Source of the DNA: Acanthosepion lycidas
Taxonomy: Eukaryota; Mollusca; Cephalopoda; Sepiida; Sepiidae
Assembly (NCBI GenBank): GCA_963932145.1
Contig: OZ010603.1
Coordinates: forward strand, 82,759,255-82,823,254
Length of the DNA: 64,000 nucleotides
Direction: 5' to 3'
Each line of letters opens with the position of its first letter. The first letter of the stretch is position 1. Shown piece after piece: positions 41,181 through 53,600 of the stretch. The notes below the pieces were generated by a model. It saw nothing but the letters and a program-made list of their open reading frames with translations. It made no database searches and was not told the origin of the DNA. The translations under genes were made by a program, and so were the position numbers.

Positions 41181-44100
41181 TTTCTCTACTCTTTGCCATA
41201 CATATTTATATTTCCATTCTTTAAGTTAGCATTAGGACAGGCCATTAAATCTTTATAATCTGAGTAAAAATATTTCATATACAGATTCATGGAAGAAGAG
41301 TAGCCTGCAAATAATTGAGTCTCATCAGTGGGATATCCGTGAAAAATTTTATGGACATAAAGTGGGTGATCACTGTTTTTTTCTCTACTCTTTGCCATAC
41401 ATATTTATATTTCCATTCTTTAAGTTAGCATTAGGACAGGCCATTAAATCATTTATAATCTGACTAAAAATATTTCATATCCAGATTCATGGAAGAAGAG
41501 TAGCCTGCAAATAATTGAGTCTCATCAGTGGGATTTCCGTGAAAAATTTTGTGGACATAAAGTGGGTGATCATTGTCTATTTCTCTACACTTTGCCATTC
41601 ATAGTTATATTTCCATTCTTTAAGTTAGCATTAGGACAGGCCATTAAATCATTTATAATCTGACTAAAAATATTTCATATCCAGATTCATGGAAGAAGAG
41701 TAGCCTGCAAATAATTGAGTCTCATCAGTGGGATTTCCGTGAAAAATTTTGTGGACATAAAGTGGGTGATCATTGTCTATTTCTCTACGCTTTGCCATTC
41801 ATATTTATATTTCCATTCATTAAGTTAGCATTAGGACAGGGCATTAAATCATTTATAATCTGACTAAAAATATTTCATATCCAGATTCATGGAAGAAGAG
41901 TAGCATGGAAATAATTGAGTCTCATCAGTGGGATTTCCGTGAAAAATTTTATGGACATAAAGTGGGTGATCACTGTTTTTTTCTCTACTCTTTGCCATAC
42001 ATATTTATATTTCCATTCTTTAAGTTAGCATTAGGACAGGCCATTAAATCATTTATAATCTGACTAAAAATATTTCATATCCAGATTCATGGAAGAAGAG
42101 TAGCCTGCAAATAATTGAGTCTCATCAGTGGGATTTCCGTGAAAAATTTTATGGACATAAAGTGGGTGATCACTGTTTTTTTCTCTACTCTTTGCCATAC
42201 ATATTTATATTTCCATTCTTTAAGTTAGCATTAGGACAGGCCATTAAATCTTTATAATCTGAGTAAAAATATTTCATATACAGATTCATGGAAGAAGAGT
42301 AGCATGCAAATAATTGAGTCTCATCAGTGGGATTTCCGTGAAAAATTTTATGGACATAAAGTGGGTGATCACTGTTTTTTTCTCTACTCTTTGCCATACA
42401 TATTTATATTTCCATTCTTTAAGTTAGCATTAGGACAGGCCATTAAATCATTTATAATCTGACTAAAAATATTTCATATCCAGATTCATGGAAGAAGAGT
42501 AGCATGCAAATAATTGAGTCTCATCAGTGGGATTTCCGTGAAAAATTTTATGGACATAAAGTGGGTGATCATTGTCTATTTCTCTACGCTTTGCCATTCA
42601 TATTTATATTTCCATTCTTTAAGTTAGCATTAGGACTGGCCATTAAATCATTTATAATCTGACTAAAAATATTTCATATCCAGATTCATGGAAGAAGAGT
42701 AGCATGCAAATAATTGAGTCTCATCAGTGGGATTTCCGTGAAAAATTTTATGGACATAAAGTGGGTGATCACTGTTTTTTTCTCTACTCTTTGCCATACA
42801 TATTTATATTTCCATTCTTTAAGTTAGCATTAGGACAGGCCATTAAATCTTTATAATCTGAGTAAAAATATTTCATATACAGATTCATGGAAGAAGAGTA
42901 GCATGCAAATAATTGAGTCTCATCAGTGGGATTTCCGTGAAAAATTTTATGGACATAAAGTGGGTGATCACTGTTTTTTTCTCTACTCTTTGCCATACAT
43001 ATTTATATTTCCATTCTTTAAGTTAGCATTAGGACAGGCCATTAAATCATTTATATTCTGACTAAAAATATTTCATATCCAGATTCATGGAAGAAGAGTA
43101 GCATGCAAATAATTGAGTCTCATCAGTGGGATTTCCGTGAAAAATTTTATGGACATAAAGTGGGTGATCACTGTTTTTTTCTCTACTCTTTGCCATTCAT
43201 ATTTATATTTCCATTCTTTAAGTTAGCATTAGGACAGGCCATTAAATCATTTATAAACTGACTAAAAATATTTCATATCCAGATTCATGGAAGAAGAGTA
43301 GCATGCAAATAATTGAGTCTCATCAGTGGGATTTCCGTGAAAAATTTTATGGACATAAAGTGGGTGATCACTGTTTTTTTCTCTACTCTTTGCCATTCAT
43401 ATTTATATTTCCATTCTTTAAGTTAGCATTAAAACAGGCCATTAAATCATTTATAATCTGACTAAAAATATTTCATATCCAGATTCATGGAAGAAGAGTA
43501 GCATGCAAATAATTGAGTCTCATCAGTGGGATTTCCGTGAAAAATTTTATGGACATAAAGTGGGTGATCATTGTCTATTTCTCTACGCTTTGCCCTTCAT
43601 ATTTATATTTCCATTCTTTAAGTTAGCATTAGGACAGGCCATTAAATCATTTATAATCTGACTAAAAATATTTCATATCCAGATTCATGGAAGAAGAGTA
43701 GCATGCAAATAATTGAGTCTCATCAGTGGGATTTCCGTGAAAAATTTTATGGACATAAAGTGGGTGATTATTGTCTATTTCTCTACGCTTTGCCATTCAT
43801 ATTTATATTTCCATTCTTTAAGTTAGCATTAGGACAGGCCATTAACTCATTTATAATCTGACTAAAAATATTTCATATCCAGATTCATGGAAGAAGAGTA
43901 GCATGCAAATAATTGAGTCTCATCAGTGGGATTTCCGTGAAAAATTTTGTGGACATAAAGTGTGTGATCATTGTCTATTTCTCTACGCTTTGCCATTCAT
44001 ATTTATATTTCCATTCATTAAGTTAGCATTAGGACAGGCCATTAAATCATTTATAATCTGACTAAAAATATTTCATATCCAGATTCATGGAAGAAGAGTA

Positions 44101-44475
44101 GCATGCAAATAATTGAGTCTCATCAGTGGGATTTCCGTGAAAAATTTTGTGGACATAAAGTGGGTGATCACTGTTTTTTTCTCTACTCTTTGCCATTCAT
44201 ATTTATATTTCCATTAAGTTAGCATTAGGACAGGCCATTAACTCATTTATAATCTGACTAAAAATATTTCATATCCAGATTCATGGAAGAAGAGTAGCCT
44301 GCAAATAATTGAGTCTCATCAGTGGGATTTCCGTGAAAAATTTTGTGGACATAAAGTGGGTGATCATTGTCTATTTCTCTACGCTTTGCCATTCATATTT
44401 ATATTTCCATTCTTTAAGTTAGCATTAGGACAGGCCATTAACTCATTTATAATCTGACTAAAAATATTTCATATC

Positions 44476-44820
44476 CAAATCCATGGAAGAAGAGCAGCAT
44501 GCAAATAATTGAGTCTCATCAGTCGGATTTCAGTGAAAAATTGTGTGGACATAAAGTGGGTGATCACAGTTTATTTCTCTACTCTTTGCCATTCATATTT
44601 ATATTTCCATTCTATAATTTAGCATTAGGACAGGCCATTAACTCATTTATAATCTGCCTAAAAATATTTCATATCCAAATTCATGGAAGAAGAGCAGCAT
44701 GCAAATAATTGAGTCTCATTAGTCGGATTTCAGTGAAAAATTGTGTGGACATAAAGTGGGTAAACACAGTTTATTTCTCTACTCTTGCCATTCATATTTA
44801 TATTTCCATTCTTTAATTTA
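44476..44820 (+). repeat. Isolated family-A island inside family B
   Basis: The last B marker on the left is ATCTGAC (about 44,452). From CCAAATCC at 44,476 everything is family A: GAGCAGC, CAGTCGGATTTCAGTG, TTGTGTGG, GATCACAGTTTATTT, CTATAATTTAGC and CTGCC. The monomer at 44,499 is a perfect family-A consensus. The second monomer is A but carries GGGTAAACACAG and the deletion CTACTCTTGCC. B markers (CTGAC, CCAG, GAGTAGC) resume by 44,860. The tract is therefore about 345-380 bp, less than two monomers, more than 26 kb from the main A block. Confidence 0.92.
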
Positions 44821-47800
44821 GCATTAGGACAGGCCATTAACTCATTTATAATCTGACTAAAAATATTTCATATCCAGATTCATGGAAGAAGAGTAGCATG
44901 CAAATAATTGAGTCTCATTAGTGGGATTTCTGTGAAAAATTTTGTGGACATAAAGTGGGTGATCATTGTCTATTTCTCTACGCTTTGCCATTCATATTTA
45001 TATTTCCATTCTTTAAGTTAGCATTAGGACAGGCCATTAACTCATTTATAATCTGACTAAAAATATTTCATATCCAGATTCTTGGAAGAAGAGTAGCATG
45101 CAAATAATTGAGTCTCATCAGTGGGATTTCCGTGAAAAATTTTGTGGACATAAAGTGGGTGATCATTCTCTATTTCTCTACGCTTTGCCATTCATATTTA
45201 TATTTCCATTCTTTAAGTTAGCATTAGGACAGGCCATTAACTCATTTATAATCTGACTAAAAATATTTCATATCCAGATTCATGGAAGAAGAGTAGCATG
45301 CAAATAATTGAGTCTCATCAGTGGGATTTCCGTGAAAAATTTTGTGGACATAAAGTGGGTGATCATTGTCTATTTCTCTACGCTTTGCCATTCATATTTA
45401 TATTTCCATTCTTTAAGTTAGCATTAGGACAGGCCATTAAATCATTTATAATCTGACTAAAAATATTTCATATCCAGATTCATGGAAGAAGAGTAGCATG
45501 CAAATAATTGAGTCTTATCAGTGGGATTTCCGTGAAAAATTTTGTGGACATAAAGTGGGTGATCATTGTCTATTTCTCTACGCTTTGCCATTCATATTTA
45601 TATTTCCATTCTTTAAGTTAGCATTAGGACAGGCCATTAAATCATTTATAATATGACTAAAAATATTTCATATCCAGATTCATGGAAGAAGAGTAGCATG
45701 CAAATAATTGAGTCTCATCAGTGGGATTTCCGTGAAAAATTGTGTGGACATAAAGTGGGTGATCATTGTCTATTTCTCTACGCTTTGCCATTCATATTTA
45801 TATTTCCATTCTTTAAGTTAGCATTAGGACAGGCCATTAAATCATTTATAATCTGACTAAAAATATTTCATATCCAGATTCATGGAAGAAGAGTAGCATG
45901 CAAATAATTGAGTCTCATCAGTGGGATTTCCGTGAAAAATTTTATGGACATAAAGTGGGTGATCACTGTTTTTTTCTCTACTCTTTGCCATACATATTTA
46001 TATTTCCATTATTTAAGTTAGCATTAGGACAGGCCATTCAATCATTTATAATCTGACTAAAAATATTTCATATCCAGATTCATGGAAGAAGAGTAGCATG
46101 CAAATAATTGAGTCTCATCAGTGGGATTTCCGTGAAAAATTTTGTGGACATAAAGTGGGTGATCATTGTCTATTTCTCTACGCTTTGCCATTCATATTTA
46201 TATTTCCATTCTTTAAGTTAGCATTAGGACAGGCCATCAACTCATTTATAATCTGACTAAAAATATTTCATATCGAGATTCATGGGAGAAGAGTAGCCTG
46301 CAAATAATTGAGTCTCATCAGTGGGATTTCCGTGAAAAATTTTGTGGACATAAAGTGGGTGATCATTGTCTATTTCTCTACGCTTTGCCATTCATATTTA
46401 TATTTCCATTCTTTAAGTTAGCATTAGGACAGGCCATTAAATCATTTATAATCTGACTAAAAATATTTCATATCCAGATTCATGGAAGAAGAGTAGCATG
46501 CAAATAATTGAGTCTCATCAGTGGGATTTCCGTGAAAAATTTTATGGACATAAAGTGGGTGATCACTGTTTTTTTCTCTACTCTTTGCCATACATATTTA
46601 TATTTCCATTATTTAAGTTAGCATTAGGACAGGCCATTCAATCATTTATAATCTGACTAAAAATATTTCATATCCAGATTCATGGAAGAAGAGTAGCATG
46701 CAAATAATTGAGTCTCATCAGTGGGATTTCCGTGAAAAATTTTGTGGACATAAAGTGGGTGATCATTGTCTATTTCTCTACGCTTTGCCATTCATATTTA
46801 TATTTCCATTCTTTAAGTTAGCATTAGGACAGGCCATTAAATCATTTATAATCTGACTAAAAATATTTCATATCCAGATTCATGGAAGAAGAGTAGCATG
46901 CAAATAATTGAGTCTCATCAGTGGGATTTCCGTGAAAAATTTTGTGGACATAAAGTGGGTGATCATTGTCTATTTCTCTACGCTTTGCCATTCATATTTA
47001 TATTTCCATTCTTTAAGTTAGCATTAGGACAGGCCATTAAATCATTTATAATATGACTAAAAATATTTCATATCCAGATTCATGGAAGAAGAGTAGCATG
47101 CAAATAATTGAGTCTCATCAGTGGGATTTCCGTGAAAAATTTTGTGGACATAAAGTGGGTGATCATTGTCTATTTCTCTACGCTTTGCCATTCATATTTA
47201 TATTTCCATTCTTTAAGTTAGCATTAGGACAGGCCATTAACTCATTTATAATCTGCCTAAAAATATTTCATATCCAGATTCATGGAAGAAGAGTAGCATG
47301 CAAATAATTGAGTCTCATCAGTGGGATTTCCGTGAAAAATTTTGTGGACATAAAGTGGGTGATCATTGTCTATTTCTCTACGCTTTGCCATTCATATTTA
47401 TATTTCCATTCTTTAAGTTAGCATTAGGACAGGCCATTAAATCATTTATAATATGACTAAAAATATTTCATATCCAGATTCATGGAAGAAGAGTAGCATG
47501 CAAATAATTGAGTCTCATCAGTGGGATTTCCGTGAAAAATTTTGTGGACATAAAGTGGGTGATCATTGTCTATTTCTCTACGCTTTGCCATTCATATTTA
47601 TATTTCCATTCTTTAAGTTAGCATTAGGACAGGCCATTAACTCATTTATAATCTGACTAAAAATATTTCATATCCAGATTCATGGAAGAAGAGTAGCATG
47701 CAAATAATTGAGTCTCATCAGTGGGATTTCCGTGAAAAATTTTGTGGACATAAAGTGGGTGATCATTGTCTATTTCTCTACGCTTTGCCATTCATATTTA

Positions 47801-50800
47801 TATTTCCATTCTTTAAGTTAGCATTAGGACAGGCCATTAAATCATTTATAATATGACTAAAAATATTTCATATCCAGATTCATGGAAGAAGAGTAGCATG
47901 CAAATAATTGAGTCTCATCAGTGGGATTTCCGTGAAAAATTTTGTGGACATAAAGTGGGTGATCATTGTCTATTTCTCTACGCTTTGCCATTCATATTTA
48001 TATTTCCATTCTTTAAGTTAGCATTAGGACAGGCCATTAACTCATTTATAATCTGACTAAAAATATTTCATATCCAGATTCATGGAAGAAGAGTAGCATG
48101 CAAATAATTGAGTCTCATCAGTGGGATTTCCGTGAAAAATTTTGTGGACATAAAGTGGGTGATCATTGTCTATTTCTCTACGCTTTGCCATTCATATTTA
48201 TATTTCCATTCTTTAACTTAGCATTAGGACAGGCCATTAAATCATTTATAATCTGACTAAAAATATTTCATATCCAGATTCATGGAAGAAGAATAGCATG
48301 CAAATAATTGAGTCTCATCAGTGGGATTTCCGTGAAAAATTTTATGGACATAAAGTGGGTGATCACTGTTTTTTTCTCTACTCTTTGCCATACATATTTA
48401 TATTTCCATTCTTTAAGTTAGCATTAGGACAGGCCATTAAATCATTTATAATCTGACTAAAAATATTTCATATCCAGATTCATGGAAGAAGAGTAGCCTG
48501 CAAATAATTGAGTCTCATCAGTGGGATTTCCTTGAAAAATTTTGTGGACATAAAGTGGGTGATCATTGTCTATTTCTCTACGCTTTGCCATTCATATTTA
48601 TATTTCCATTCTTTAAGTTAGCATTAGGACAGGCCATTAAATCATTTATAATCTGACTAAAAATATTTCATATCCAGATTCATGGAAGAAGAGTAGCATG
48701 CAAATAATTGAGTCTCATCAGTGGGATTTCCGTGAAAAATTTTATGGACATAAAGTGGGTGATCATTGTCTATTTCTCTACGCTTTGCCATTCATATTTA
48801 TATTTCCATTCTTTAAGTTAGCATTAGGACAGGCCATTAAATCATTTATAATCTGACTAAAAATATTTCATATCCAGATTCATGGAAGAAGAGTAGCATG
48901 CAAATAATTGAGTCTCATTAGTGGGATTTCCGTGAAAAATTTTGTGGACATAAAGTGGGTGATCATTGTCTATTTCTCTACGCTTTGCCATTCATATTTA
49001 TATTTCCATTCTTTAAGTTAGCATTAGGACAGGCCATTAAATCATTTATAATATGACTAAAAATATTTCATATCCAGATTCATGGAAGAAGAGTAGCATG
49101 CAAATAATTGAGTCTCATCAGTGGGATTTCCGTGAAAAATTTTGTGGACATAAAGTGGGTGATCATTGTCTATTTCTCTACGCTTTGCCATTCATATTTA
49201 TATTTCCATTCTTTAAGTTAGCATTAGGACAGGCCATTAAATCATTTATAATCTGACTAAAAATATTTCATATCCAGATTCATGGAAGAAGAGTAGCATG
49301 CAAATAATTGAGTCTCATCAGTGGGATTTCCGTGAAAAATTTTGTGGACATAAAGTGGGTGATCATTGTCTATTTCTCTACGCTTTGCCATTCATATTTA
49401 TATTTCCATTCTTTAAGTTAGCATTAGGACAGGCCATCAACTCATTTATAATCTGACTAAAAATATTTCATATCGAGATTCATGGGAGAAGAGTAGCCTG
49501 CAAATAATTGAGTCTCATCAGTGGGATTTCCGTGAAAAATTTTGTGGACATAAAGTGGGTGATCATTGTCTATTTCTCTACGCTTTGCCATTCATATTTA
49601 TATTTCCATTCTTTAAGTTAGCATTAGGACAGGCCATTAAATCATTTATAATCTGACTAAAAATATTTCATATCCAGATTCATGGAAGAAGAGTAGCATG
49701 CAAATAATTGAGTCTCATCAGTGGGATTTCCGTGAAAAATTTTGTGGACATAAAGTGGGTGATCATTGTCTATTTCTCTACGCTTTGCCATTCATATTTA
49801 TATTTCCATTCTTTAAGTTAGCATTAGGACAGGCCATTAAATCATTTATAATATGACTAAAAATATTTCATATCCAGATTCATGGAAGAAGAGTAGCATG
49901 CAAATAATTGAGTCTCATCAGTGGGATTTCCGTGAAAAATTTTGTGGACATAAAGTGGGTGATCATTGTCTATTTCTCTACGCTTTGCCATTCATATTTA
50001 TATTTCCATTCTTTAAGTTAGCATTAGGACAGGCCATTAACTCATTTATAATCTGCCTAAAAATATTTCATATCCAGATTCATGGAAGAAGAGTAGCATG
50101 CAAATAATTGAGTCTCATCAGTGGGATTTCCGTGAAAAATTTTGTGGACATAAAGTGGGTGATCATTGTCTATTTCTCTACGCTTTGCCATTCATATTTA
50201 TATTTCCATTCTTTAAGTTAGCATTAGGACAGGCCATTAAATCATTTATAATATGACTAAAAATATTTCATATCCAGATTCATGGAAGAAGAGTAGCATG
50301 CAAATAATTGAGTCTCATCAGTGGGATTTCCGTGAAAAATTTTGTGGACATAAAGTGGGTGATCATTGTCTATTTCTCTACGCTTTGCCATTCATATTTA
50401 TATTTCCATTCTTTAAGTTAGCATTAGGACAGGCCATTAAATCATTTATAATCTGACTAAAAATATTTCATATCCAGATTCATGGAAGAAGAGTAGCATG
50501 CAAATAATTGAGTCTCATCAGTGGGATTTCCGTGAAAAATTTTGTGGACATAAAGTGGGTGATCATTGTCTATTTCTCTACGCTTTGCCATTCATATTTA
50601 TATTTCCATTCTTTAAGTTAGCATTAGGACAGGCCATCAACTCATTTATAATCTGACTAAAAATATTTCATATCGAGATTCATGGGAGAAGAGTAGCCTG
50701 CAAATAATTGAGTCTCATCAGTGGGATTTCCGTGAAAAATTTTGTGGACATAAAGTGGGTGATCATTGTCTATTTCTCTACGCTTTGCCATTCATATTTA

Positions 50801-53600
50801 TATTTCCATTCTTTAAGTTAGCATTAGGACAGGCCATTAAATCATTTATAATCTGACTAAAAATATTTCATATCCAGATTCATGGAAGAAGAGTAGCATG
50901 CAAATAATTGAGTCTCATCAGTGGGATTTCCGTGAAAAATTTTGTGGACATAAAGTGGGTGATCATTGTCTATTTCTCTACGCTTTGCCATTCATATTTA
51001 TATTTCCATTCTTTAAGTTAGCATTAGGACAGGCCATTAAATCATTTATAATATGACTAAAAATATTTCATATCCAGATTCATGGAAGAAGAGTAGCATG
51101 CAAATAATTGAGTCTCATCAGTGGGATTTCCGTGAAAAATTTTGTGGACATAAAGTGGGTGATCATTGTCTATTTCTCTACGCTTTGCCATTCATATTTA
51201 TATTTCCATTCTTTAAGTTAGCATTAGGACAGGCCATTAACTCATTTATAATCTGCCTAAAAATATTTCATATCCAGATTCATGGAAGAAGAGTAGCATG
51301 CAAATAATTGAGTCTCATCAGTGGGATTTCCGTGAAAAATTTTGTGGACATAAAGTGGGTGATCATTGTCTATTTCTCTACGCTTTGCCATTCATATTTA
51401 TATTTCCATTCTTTAAGTTAGCATTAGGACAGGCCATTAAATCATTTATAATATGACTAAAAATATTTCATATCCAGATTCATGGAAGAAGAGTAGCATG
51501 CAAATAATTGAGTCTCATCAGTGGGATTTCCGTGAAAAATTTTGTGGACATAAAGTGGGTGATCATTGTCTATTTCTCTACGCTTTGCCATTCATATTTA
51601 TATTTCCATTCTTTAAGTTAGCATTAGGACAGGCCATTAACTCATTTATAATCTGACTAAAAATATTTCATATCCAGATTCATGGAAGAAGAGTAGCATG
51701 CAAATAATTGAGTCTCATCAGTGGGATTTCCGTGAAAAATTTTGTGGACATAAAGTGGGTGATCATTGTCTATTTCTCTACGCTTTGCCATTCATATTTA
51801 TATTTCCATTCTTTAAGTTAGCATTAGGACAGGCCATTAAATCATTTATAATATGACTAAAAATATTTCATATCCAGATTCATGGAAGAAGAGTAGCATG
51901 CAAATAATTGAGTCTCATCAGTGGGATTTCCGTGAAAAATTTTGTGGACATAAAGTTGGTGATCATTGTCTATTTCTCTACGCTTTGCCATTCATATTTA
52001 TATTTCCATTCTTTAAGTTAGCATTAGGACAGGCCATTAACTCATTTATAATCTGACTAAAAATATTTCATATCCAGATTCATGGAAGAAGAGTAGCATG
52101 CAAATAATTGAGTCTCATCAGTGGGATTTCCGTGAAAAATTTTGTGGACATAAAGTGGGTGATCATTGTCTATTTCTCTACGCTTTGCCATTCATATTTA
52201 TATTTCCATTCTTTAACTTAGCATTAGGACAGGCCATTAAATCATTTATAATCTGACTAAAAATATTTCATATCCAGATTCATGGAAGAAGAATAGCATG
52301 CAAATAATTGAGTCTCATCAGTGGGATTTCCGTGAAAAATTTTATGGACATAAAGTGGGTGATCACTGTTTTTTTCTCTACTCTTTGCCATACATATTTA
52401 TATTTCCATTCTTTAAGTTAGCATTAGGACAGGCCATTAAATCATTTATAATCTGACTAAAAATATTTCATATCCAGATTCATGGAAGAAGAGTAGCCTG
52501 CAAATAATTGAGTCTCATCAGTGGGATTTCCTTGAAAAATTTTGTGGACATAAAGTGGGTGATCATTGTCTATTTCTCTACGCTTTGCCATTCATATTTA
52601 TATTTCCATTCTTTAAGTTAGCATTAGGACAGGCCATTAAATCATTTATAATCTGACTAAAAATATTTCATATCCAGATTCATGGAAGAAGAGTAGCATG
52701 CAAATAATTGAGTCTCATCAGTGGGATTTCCGTGAAAAATTTTATGGACATAAAGTGGGTGATCATTGTCTATTTCTCTACGCTTTGCCATTCATATTTA
52801 TATTTCCATTCTTTAAGTTAGCATTAGGACAGGCCATTAAATCATTTATAATCTGACTAAAAATATTTCATATCCAGATTCATGGAAGAAGAGTAGCATG
52901 CAAATAATTGAGTCTCATTAGTGGGATTTCCGTGAAAAATTTTGTGGACATAAAGTGGGTGATCATTGTCTATTTCTCTACGCTTTGCCATTCATATTTA
53001 TATTTCCATTCTTTAAGTTAGCATTAGGACAGGCCATTAAATCATTTATAATATGACTAAAAATATTTCATATCCAGATTCATGGAAGAAGAGTAGCATG
53101 CAAATAATTGAGTCTCATCAGTGGGATTTCCGTGAAAAATTTTGTGGACATAAAGTGGGTGATCATTGTCTATTTCTCTACGCTTTGCCATTCATATTTA
53201 TATTTCCATTCTTTAAGTTAGCATTAGGACAGGCCATTAAATCATTTATAATCTGACTAAAAATATTTCATATCCAGATTCATGGAAGAAGAGTAGCATG
53301 CAAATAATTGAGTCTCATCAGTGGGATTTCCGTGAAAAATTTTGTGGACATAAAGTGGGTGATCATTGTCTATTTCTCTACGCTTTGCCATTCATATTTA
53401 TATTTCCATTCTTTAAGTTAGCATTAGGACAGGCCATTAAATCATTTATAATCTGACTAAAAATATTTCATATCGAGATTCATGGGAGAAGAGTAGCCTG
53501 CAAATAATTGAGTCTCATCAGTGGGATTTCCGTGAAAAATTTTGTGGACATAAAGTGGGTGATCATTGTCTATTTCTCTACGCTTTGCCATTCATATTTA
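44821..53600 (+). repeat. Satellite family B, B2-rich block
   Basis: Most monomers are the B2 haplotype with TTTTGTGG. Many also carry the A-like AACTCATTT (C at 144), and some CTGCC, so they look like B/A mosaics. A frequent private variant, AATATGACTAAAA in place of AATCTGAC, appears about every 400-1,200 bp and traces duplication. Scattered B1 units (for example 45,901, 46,501, 48,301 and 52,301) break the pattern. Confidence 0.9.
46700..53600 (+). repeat. Twenty-monomer (4.0-kb) near-identical duplication in family B
   Basis: About 46,700-49,600 repeats at 50,700-53,600 with offset exactly 4,000. Ordered private markers in both copies are AATATGACT (47,051, 47,451, 47,851, 49,051 and each plus 4,000), TTTAACTTAGC (48,214 and 52,214), GAAGAATAGC (48,288 and 52,288), TTCCTTGAAA (48,529 and 52,529) and CTCATTAGTG (48,915 and 52,915). 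Differences I see are AAAGTTGGT at 51,954 (AAAGTGGGT at 47,954) and CCATCAACTC at 49,436 against CCATTAAATC at 53,436. Inside it, units with CCATCAACTC/TATCGAGATT/GGGAGAAG at 49,436 and 50,636 show a 1,200-bp repeat as well. Confidence 0.88.

Larger units (their letters stand above)
18511..44475 (+). repeat. Satellite family B, main block (B1, B2 and recombinant haplotypes)
   Basis: Family-B markers are G at unit position 26 (CAGTGGG), C at 34 (TTCCGTG), TTTTATGG or TTTTGTGG at 43-50, T at 70, CTTTAAG at 114-120, A at 144 (TAAATCATTT), usually A at 159 (CTGAC), CCAG at 177-180 and T at 197. Two linked haplotypes alternate. B1 has GATCACTGTTTTTTT, CTACTC and often CCATACAT. B2 has GATCATTGTCTATTT, CTACGC and CCATTCAT. 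Recombinants such as GATCACTGTTTTTTT with CTACGC (24,181) are common, as expected from unequal exchange and conversion. Position 1 is either A or C. Confidence 0.95.

Noticed and set aside
20592-42996. 70-residue open frames on the minus strand starting MAKSREKNSDHP or MAKRREIDNDHP
   Set aside because: They occur only where a monomer has lost one base, which joins two frames across the unit. They mark the short unit and are not genes.
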